From Leucosporidium creatinivorum (taxonomy: Eukaryota; Basidiomycota; Microbotryomycetes; Leucosporidiales; Leucosporidiaceae), in assembly GCA_001600635.1 (NCBI GenBank), contig BCKL01000014.1, forward strand, positions 572,202 to 636,201: 64,000 bases of DNA, given 5' to 3'. Both the position numbers and the translations under genes were made by a program. Within the stretch, counting starts at the first letter, position 1. Each line of letters opens with the position of its first letter. The notes under the pieces are model-generated. The model did no database searches, had not been told where the DNA came from, and saw only the letters and a program-made list of their open reading frames with translations. Shown one piece after another: positions 55,879 to 64,000 of the stretch.

Positions 55879-58800
55879 ATGAGCTCAGACGAATCTGAAG
55901 GCTTTGTACGTCTCATCCTACTCCCTTACAGCTCTCGTTCAAACCCCGCTCACTCGTTTGTTTCGTCTGGCTCTCGCTGCCTCGTCAAACAGTACGACAA
56001 CGACTCGGGATCAGACGTCTACGACGCGGCTCCCAAAGCAAAGAAGGTACGCTTGCTCTCCTCTCCCTCGACTGTCGTACAACAGCAGCGCAGGCTCAGT
56101 CAACTCGGGGTCGCATCGCTCAACTTGGAGGTTCGCGCTCGCTTTCTGACGAGAAGGAGAGGCGTTGGCAGGTCGAGGGCTGCATAGCAGCACTCTCTAT
56201 CACTCTACAGACCTGCACACGCGCTCCGAGCTCTCAAAAGCGCGTCGCCTTGTTCGCGCGTCGTGTTTTCGCCTCTCTCGGGCCTCTTTCTCGCCTCGCA
56301 GCTCTTCTGCTACCTCTTGCAGCCGGCTCACCCACTCTCCTACTACCCAACAGGCCCCCGCTAAGCCCAAAGCCGCGCCCAAGCCCAAAGCAGCGGCCAA
56401 ACCCAAAGCTCCAGCCAAGGAGAAGGCGGTTGCGAAGCCCAAGGCGGCTCCTAAGAAGAAGGCCCCACTGGCAGATCATCAGTCGAATGGGACGAGGAGT
56501 GGCAGTGAGATGGATGTTGATCAGGAGGAGGTGAGTCGCGTTCAAGAGAGGTGGGAATGGGGAGCTCGTGCGGAGGTGCTCGGTTATGGAAGGTGAAATG
56601 AGGGATACGAGGGCTGTAGCTAACTCAGATCACTCTCTTGCCCCTTTCCCTCGTCTCGTGGCTCCCCTCGCCCGCCCCCTCGCTCACAGGACGACGACGA
56701 AGTAGGAGACCTGCCCGCTCCCGTCGCAAAGAAGGCCACCAAGGCCAAGACTGCCTCCGAGACCTACGTCAAGGTGAGTAGTCTGCTTTGTTCCCGGGCC
56801 CAGTCCCCCCGCCTGGACGCCCAATCCTCACCCGCTTCCCGTCGACCCGCCCCGAGCTCCCAACTGACTCTCCCTCCTCTCCCCTCCCCACAACAGCTCT
56901 CCCAACTCGACCACGTCCTCAAGCGTCCCGATACCTACATCGGATCCGTCGAGGCCATCACGCAGCCCATGTGGGTCTTCGACGGCGTCGACCTCTCCGC
57001 CGAGAATGGGCCGGTGATGACTTATCGGTGAGTGGGATCTGCTCAGTTCTCGTCTGCCTCTTCTCCCTGCGCGTTTCCCTCTGGCGCTCGCTTGCCGCTG
57101 GCAGGCGGGCGCAAAGGTGTTGTTGCGGAAGGAAGAAGACGGCCTCGAGAACGCAAGCTGACTCTCCTCGCTCCACCTTTCGCAGCTCAACTACCTTCGT
57201 TCCCGGACTCTTCAAGATCTTCGACGAGATCCTCGTCAATGCCGCCGACAACAAGGTGCGTTAGGCACTCGGCGCCGTCGAGCGACCGAAGTCGCCGAGC
57301 CGAGCTTAGCTAACCCTCTCGCTCTCCTCCGCACAGGTCCGCGACAAGAACATGTCTTCGCTCAAGGTCACCATCGACCGCGAGGCCAAGACGATCGAAG
57401 TGATGAACGACGGTCAAGGAATCCCCGTCGAGATGCACGACACCGAGGGCGTCTGGATCCCTCAACTCATCTTCGGCACGCTCCTCACTTCGTCCAACTA
57501 CGACGACGACGAGGCCAAAGTCACAGGAGGACGTAACGGATACGGAGCTAAGCTGGCCAACATCTACTCGACCAAGTTCGTCGTCGAGACGGTGTGCTCT
57601 AAGAATGGGAAGAAGTACAAGCAGACGTTCTCGGACAACATGGGCAAGAAGGGCAAGCCTAGTATCGTCGACAATTCGGGCAAGGACTACACCAAGGTGC
57701 CTTTCCGATGTCTCGAGCGAGCGGAGAGGGGATGATCGCCGAGCTGACCTCCGGCCCCCTCGCTTTGATAGATCACCTTCACCCCCGACCTCGCTCGCTT
57801 CAACATGACCGAGTTCGACGATGACACGGTCGCCCTCATCTCCAAGCGCGTCTATGACATGGCCGGCATTACCAAGGGCGTCAAGGTGCACCTCAACGGC
57901 AAGCTCATCAAGATCAAGGACTTCAAGGCCTACGTCCAGATGTACACCAACGGCAACAACCACGTGTCGGGAACAGGCAAGAGCGGAGGAGCCAAGAACG
58001 ATCTCGTCGGCGTCGACCCAGCAGCAGCGGCCGCCGAGAAGAAGACGATCATCTACGAGAAGTTCTCGGAGCGCTGGGAGGTCGCTTTCGCCGTCTCGGA
58101 GGGACAGTTCACTCAGGTCTCCTTCTGTAACGCCATCGCCACGACCAAGGGAGGTACGCACGTCGAGTACATCGCCAAGCAGATTGTGGACGGCATCGCC
58201 GAGCTCGTCAACAAGAAGAACGCCAAGGGCGCGCAGGTCAAGCCGTTCCAGATCAAGAACCACATGAGCATCTTCGTCAATTGTCTCATCGCCAACCCGG
58301 CTTTCGACTCGCAGACGAAGGAGAACATGACGCTTGGAGTGAGCAAGTTTGGAAGCACTTGCAAGCTCGCTAGCTCGGAGGATTTCCTCAAGAAGGGTGA
58401 GTTTGGATCTCTCAATCTCGCTGTCGCTGTCTCGCCTTCTAACTCGCACACCATCACCCACAGTCCTCAAGTCTGGCGTCATCGACTCGGTTCTCTCGTG
58501 GGCCAAGTTCAAGCAGGATCAGCTCCTCAAGAAGACGGATGGACACAAGAGGAGTCGGTGAGTAGCGAGGGTCGACCGAGACGTGCCGAAGAGCAACACC
58601 GCTGACTTCTTCCCTCCCTGCCCGCGCCTTCTCCTCGGCTTTTCCACTCGCTCGCCCTCCTCTCCCCTTCTCATCCCTCGCCTCCACTCTCATTGCCCAC
58701 CTTCTACACCTCATCTCATCCACATCAACAGCATCACCGGCCTCGTCAAGCTCGAGGACGCCAACAACGCCGGCACCAAATCCGGCTCCAAGTGCACTCT

Positions 58801-61800
58801 CATCCTCACGGAAGGAGACTCGGCCAAAGCTCTCGCCGTCTCGGGACTCTCGGTCGTCGGTCGCGATAACTTTGGAGTCTTCCCCCTCCGAGGAAAGCTC
58901 CTCAACGTCCGCGAGGCTAGCGGCAAGAGCTTGTTGGAGAATGCAGAGATTCAGGCGATCAAGCAGATTATGGGGTTCCAGCAGGGGAAGGTGTATCAGA
59001 ATACGGATTCGCTGAGGTATGGCAGTTTGATGATCATGGCCGATCAGGTGAGTTCTGACGCTGTTCGAGGAGGGGATGAGCGCCGAGCTGACCCCTTCTC
59101 GGCCTTCGCGCAGGATCACGATGGATCGCATATCAAGGGTCTCATCATCAACTTCCTCGACTACTGGTTCCCCTCGCTCCTCAAGCTCCCCAACTTCCTC
59201 GTCGAGTTCATCACTCCGATCGTCAAGGTTCGTCCTCTCGCTCTGGTTCGGCTCGCTTGACCAGAACGGTTCGCTTACGGTCTTCATCTCGCTCGCAGGT
59301 TACGAAAGGCAAGAAGGAGATCTCCTTCTTCACGATCCCCGAGTACGAGACGTGGAAGGAGGAGACGCACGACGGCCGAGGATGGAAGATCAAATACTTC
59401 AAGGTGGGGTCTCTCGCTTCTCGCACTGCTCAATCGTTCGCTCACATTTGCTCCACACACTACAGGGACTGGGAACCTCCGACGCCGCCGACGCCAAGAA
59501 GTACTTTGGCGACATGCGCCGTCATCGTCTTCCCTTCAAGACCTCGACCGACGCCGACCGTGAGCTGATCGACATGGCGTTCAACAAGAAGAAGGCCGAT
59601 AACCGTAAAGAGTGGCTTCGCGGCTTCGTTGTACGTCCTCTTCTGCTTCCTACCTCCTTCAGCGAGCGCCGAGAGCTGACCCGCCTTTCGTCCGCTCGCA
59701 GCCCGGCACCTTCATGGATCACAACGTCGCCCAGGTGCCCATCTGCGACTTCATCAACAAGGAGCTCATCCTCTTCTCGATGGCCGACAATATTCGTTCC
59801 ATCCCCTCGGTCGTCGATGGGTTCAAGCCCGGACAGCGCAAGGTTCTCTTCGCTTGCTTCAAGAGGAAGCTCAAGGCTGAGATCAAGGTGCGTTTGGGCC
59901 GTCTAAGGAGCATGAGAGGAAGAAGCTGATCGCGTGCGTTGAGAACAGGTCGGACAACTCTCGGGTTACGTTTCCGAGCACTCGGCGTACCACCACGGAG
60001 ACGCCTCGCTGCAGGGCACCATCATCGGTCTCGCTCAGCAGTTCGTCGGTAGCAACAACTTGAACGTCCTCGACCCCAACGGACAGTTCGGAACGCGTTT
60101 GCAGGTGCGTTTGAACTCCCTCCCGCCGAAGGAGCGAGAGAGCTGATCAACTCCGAACACAGGGAGGAAAAGACGCAGCCTCGGCTCGTTACATCTTCAC
60201 CAACGTCGCTCAGATCACTCGTACCGTCTTCCAGGCCGCCGACGACAACGTCCTTGACTACCTCAATGACGACGGACAGAGCATCGAGCCGAGCTGGTGA
60301 GTCCGAGCCGAGCTTTTCGCGACGAGAATGACAGCTGATCGCCTCGCACCGATACAGGTACATCCCCATCCTCCCCATGGCCCTCGTCAACGGTTCGGAT
60401 GGTATCGGAACGGGTGAGTGGTCTCGTCTGAGCTATCGAGCGCTGAGCTGACACTCCTCTCTCGCACGCAGGATGGTCCTCCTCGGTCCCCAACTACAAC
60501 CCTTCCGACATTGTCGCAAACCTCAAGCGCAAGATGGCCGGCGAGGAGTTGGAGCCGATGCACCCCTGGTACCGAGGCTTCCGCGTGAGTTCGATCGTGA
60601 CTTTCGCTGCCGAGCTGCTGCTAACGGTCTTCGACTATAGGGCACCATCGAGAAGGCTGACAAGGACGGCTACAAGGTCGGCGGATTGATTGAGCGCATC
60701 GACGACAGCACGATCGAGATCACCGAATTGCCCGTGAGGACTTGGACGCAGAGCTACAAGGAGCAGCTCGAGGGATGGGTCGTCGGAACCGAGAAGGCGC
60801 CTGCTCTCGTCAAGGTGCGTTTCCGGTTCGAGAGAGAGAGCTTGCGGGGAGGGGAGAGGGAAGGCTGAGGACGGCGAGCTGACCCCCTTTGCGCCATTAA
60901 CAGGACTACAAGGAGTACCACACCGACACGACCGTTCACTTCATCATCACCCTCACCGAGAAGGGCAAGGACGCAATCAAGAAGGAGGGACTCGAGAAGG
61001 CCTTCAAGATGACGGGCAAGCTCAACACGTCCAACATGGTCATGTTCGACCCTCAGGGCAAGATCAAGAAGTACACGACTCCCGAGGAGGTTATCGAGGA
61101 CTTCTACGACGTCAGGCTCGAGTACTACCACAAGCGCAAGGTAAGCCTTTTCCGTCTCCAACTCCCGCCGAGCATGCAGCTGACCTCTCCGCTCGCAACA
61201 GGCCTACGTCGTCAACGAACTCACCAACGTTCACGACAAGCTCTCCAACCAAGCTCGCTTCATCCAGATGATCATCACCAAGGAGCTCGTCCTCTCGAAC
61301 CGCAAGCGCTCCGTCATCGTCGCCGACCTGCGCTCCAAGGACTTCCGCCCCTTCCCCAAGGTCGCCAAAGCCATCGTCGCTGGTGCGGTCGACGAGGAGG
61401 AGGAAGAGGAGGACGTCGAGGCCGAGAGTGGACTCGACAGCGATTACGACTACCTCCTGGGCATGAGCCTCTCGAGTTTGACCGCCGAGAAGGTGCGTGC
61501 TGCTCTCCTCGCTGATTCAGAGATGGAAAACTGACGCTTCTCCCCACAATGCACAGGTCGCCAAGTTGATCGCTGAGCGCGATCTCAAGGAGGACGAGCT
61601 CACTGCTCTCCTCGCGCTTTCGGCTCAGGATCTCTGGGTTCGCGATCTCGCCCAGTTCGACGAGGAGTGGTCGGTGAGTCAGAATCGCCTCTTCTTCACC
61701 ATGAGCCCCCGCTAACCCATCCCTCGCATCGGCAGGCCCTCCTCGAGGCCGACACGGTCAACCAGCAGAAGTCACTCAAGGCTGCAAAGGGCAAGGGCAA

Positions 61801-62847
61801 GGCTGCGAAGCCCAAGAAGAAGTCCTACGACTCGGACGAGGAGGATTCCGAGGATGACTTCCAAGCCAAACCGGCCAAGAAGGCGCCCGTCGTCAAGAAG
61901 CCTGTCGTCAAGAAGGTGGGTCTGATTCCAGCCGAAGATGAGAGGTGAGCTGATTCTTCTTCCCGAATTCCCGAACAGGCCTCCGTCCCTCTTCCCAGCG
62001 ACGACGACGAGCCCGCTCCTGCTCCTGCCCCCGTCAAGAAGGCCGCAGTCAAGAAAGCTCCCGTCGCGCTGCCCACCTCCGACGCCGACGAGGAGCTCGC
62101 TGCTCCCGTCAAGGCCGCTGCAAAGCCCAAGGCCGCGCCCAAGAAGCGTCCTACTCCCTCTGTCGACTCTGCTTCCGAAGATGAGGACGTCATGAGCTCC
62201 CCCAAGAAGGTCAAGAAGGCCGCCGCCGTGAGCCCTTACATTTGCCGTCTCGACGCCGAGCGAGTCGCTTACTTCTCTCATCATGGAGCAGAAGAAGCCC
62301 GTGGTCCTCGACGACAGCGACGACGATATGGACGACATCTACTCTCGTCCTGCGAAGGGTCCTCCTCCCGCTCACTCGCCCGCCAAGGTCGCGAAGAAGG
62401 CTCCTGCTGTACGTCGCTTCTCACTCGTGCTGCTCGAGCTTCGCTGACCTTTCTCTTCACCAACAGAAGAAGGCCGCCGCCAAGAAGGTCGTTGACAGTG
62501 ACGACGAATCTGAGGAGGAGGTCAAGGCCGTCAAGAAGGCGCCCGCGAAGGCTGCTGCGAAGCCCAAGGCGGCTCCCAAGCCCAAGGTCGCTGTGCGTTG
62601 GTCTCACTCGGCTCTGGTGCTCGCCCTCACTGACCTTCTACCCTCCCACTAGGCCAAGCCCAAGGCAAAGAAGGCCGAGAGCGACTTTGACGAGGACGAC
62701 GATCTGGTCATGGGCGAGCCCGCCTCGTCTTCCGCTCCCAAGGCTCGTACCGCTCGCGCTGCCAGCAAGAAGCCTACCTACACCATTGAGCTCGACTCGG
62801 ACGAGGAGGAGGAGGCGAGTGAGTTTGAGGAAGACGAGTCGGATTAG
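55879..62847 (+). CDS. TOP2: DNA topoisomerase II
   Basis: Type IIA topoisomerase that passes one duplex through a transient double-strand break; nuclear homodimer. Start ATG at 55879 (MSSDESEGF); about 26 introns, roughly 1,500 residues, stop TAG at 62845-62847. An unusual Lys/Ala/Pro-rich N-terminal extension precedes the ATPase domain (LDHVLKRPDTYIGSVE, LFKIFDEILVNAADNK, GRNGYGAKLANIYSTKF). The TOPRIM domain has LTEGDSAKALAVSGL and DQDHDGSHIKGLIINF. The winged-helix catalytic Arg-Tyr is in DAASARYIFTN. The cleavage-core segment SWYIPILPMALVNGSDGIGT is present. The C-terminal domain is Lys/Asp-rich with acidic clusters (DSDEEDSEDDF) and repeated AKPKAAPK units. All signature motifs are intact. 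Confidence 0.97.
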
Positions 62848-63241
62848 ACGGAGGGAGGGAGTTCAGTCGAGCGGGCGCCAGTTAGGAGCGACCAACATTA
62901 TACCCTTCGAGCTTTCAGTGTGCATCAGTGTTCTCTCTTTTTTCCCCTAGCGGTTCTTCTTGTCATGCTATTCGAGCCTGGTGTCATGCTATTCGAGCCT
63001 GGTTTCTCGTGCAGCTCAAGTCTCGGCGCTGGCGAGTGACCGAGAGCGCGAATGCAGGCTGAACAGAGGTGCAGCACGTTCTCGCTTGCTAACTTGAACA
63101 CCCCAGAAACCTTGTTTCTTCTGCTTGCCCAGCTTTTCACCACTTTTCATCACGAGACCACTTTCCCTCGCCAAATCGCTCCCTTGAGAGCGAGCGCCGG
63201 GCGACAAGCTTGGCTCTGGCCAAATCTTACCTCGTTTCGCG
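62848..63241. other. TOP2 - transporter spacer
   Basis: 394 bases containing the TOP2 3' region and the promoter of the next gene. The only structure seen is a 21-base tandem duplication (62961-63002). Confidence 0.5.
62961..63002 (+). repeat. 21-base perfect tandem duplication
   Basis: The unit tgtcatgctattcgagcctg plus g occurs twice in direct succession (62961-62981 and 62982-63002). It lies in the TOP2 3' flank. No function is apparent. Confidence 0.95.
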
Positions 63242-64000
63242 ATGGCCGACCCGTCTCGCGCCGCGCATCTAGTAGAGGAGGATGCCTACTCATCACGCGG
63301 CATCGGCTACAACGAACTACCAGCAGCAGCTGAGGAGCGGCTGCTCTTCGACGCCGAACGCGCTTCGTCGAGCGAACAGGATCGAGCAGCGCCGCCGTAC
63401 TGGGCCAAGGGCAAAGGGCGGTCCGAGGATGGCGAGGATGATGAGATGGCATGGGAACCACCACCAACAGCCGAGCAGGCGCGTCGGAGGTCGCAGAGCG
63501 GAGAGGCTCAATACCAGCCTCCCTCGTCGAGGCAGCACGGCTCCCCTTCGAGCCATCATCATCGTGCGGGTGCAGAAGCAGCGCCGACTAGCTCGCTGGA
63601 GAAGCGACGGCTACGGCTACTGTGGTGGAAGGCAGCAGGCATTAATGTCCTGTTTATCTGCGCGTGGTACACGTTCTCGACCTGCATCTCGGTCTACAGT
63701 GAGTTCTGTAGGATTCTGGTGGTTCAGGGAGCTCCGTATTGACCTTCTCTTCCATCCTAGACAAGTGGATGTTCTCGGCCGAGCACTACGACTTCCCTTA
63801 TCCCCTCTTCGTCACGAGCTGTCATATGCTCGTCCAGTGGTCCCTAGCAGGCTTGACCTTGCTCATGTTCCCTAAATTACAATCGCCAAATCGACCGACA
63901 CCACGCGACTATGGGTGAGTGGAGCGCGTCGAGCTGTAATAGCGAACCGACCGGCTGACCTTTCGGCTCGCTCCTCCCTTCGCGCCAACAGAACCAAGGT
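63242..64000 (+). CDS. SLC35C2/YMD8-type nucleotide-sugar transporter, N-terminal part (runs off right edge)
   Basis: Start ATG at 63242 (MADPSRAAHLVEEDAYSSR). About 120 hydrophilic residues precede the first membrane segment, WWKAAGINVLFICAWYTFST. An intron follows, then NKWMFSAEHYDFPYPLFVTS and CHMLVQWSLAGLTLLMFPKL, then another intron and the window end. The NKWMF and FPYPLFVTSCHM motifs are characteristic of the triose-phosphate/nucleotide-sugar translocator family, and most like SLC35C2 and yeast Ymd8. Predicted to be a Golgi or early secretory membrane protein; the substrate is not established. Partial at the window edge. Confidence 0.88.

Noticed and set aside
57310-58512. 400-codon minus-strand frame
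   Set aside because: Antisense shadow of topoisomerase II exons; GC-rich coding DNA leaves the reverse frame open.
1-64000. Retroelements, CRISPR arrays, rRNA genes
   Set aside because: No reverse transcriptase, integrase, long terminal repeats, regularly spaced short repeats or rRNA sequence recognised in the window.

Overview
The window looks like nuclear DNA of a basidiomycete fungus, most likely a GC-rich yeast-like one of the Pucciniomycotina type; the exact lineage is an inference. Protein families are fungal: a Zn(II)2Cys6 factor, a BNI4-like scaffold, an FCY1/FCY2 pair and an SLC35C2-type transporter. Nearly every gene is cut by many short introns (about 50-100 bases, GTGAGT or GTACGT donors, a CTGAC/CTGAT branch site, CAG acceptors). 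An Argonaute gene implies an RNAi-type pathway. No bacterial operons, CRISPR arrays, rRNA genes, convincing tRNAs or retroelements were recognised. Exon joins were inferred by eye from splice signals and family similarity.

Layout, left to right. 0-12 kb: start of a Zn2Cys6 regulator (runs off the left edge), an unresolved stretch, farnesyltransferase beta (RAM1), a DszC-like flavin oxidoreductase divergent from a zinc-free MDR reductase, a Rab7-like GTPase with a very large insertion, and a DUF1365 membrane protein. 12-21 kb: two paralogous zinc-finger genes (one apparently broken) interleaved with ribosomal genes RPS8 and RPS29. A roughly 0.65-0.7 kb inverted repeat encloses the intact paralog and RPS29. 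21-25 kb: purine-cytosine permease and cytosine deaminase back to back, a cytosine salvage pair. 26-38 kb: a disordered hypothetical protein, a BNI4-like PP1 scaffold, a dual-specificity phosphatase with a long Q-rich N-terminal region, MFAP1 with an added zinc knuckle and RS-type tail, and a NAA38-like Sm protein.

39-49 kb is the most intriguing part: an Argonaute whose guide-binding residues look intact but whose slicer glutamate is alanine, followed by two uncharacterised divergent genes sharing a 164-base promoter. 49-56 kb: a small cupin, a SWIM zinc-finger protein carrying a 6-base microexon, a hypothetical protein and a glutamine-rich QQTGYG-repeat protein. 56-64 kb: DNA topoisomerase II with about 26 introns, then the 5' part of an SLC35C2/YMD8-type transporter running off the right edge.

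Strongest leads for something undescribed: (1) the DUF-less gene pair beside the Argonaute; (2) the WRKY/GCM1-like zinc-finger paralogs and the inverted repeat around one of them; (3) the SWIM-domain microexon.
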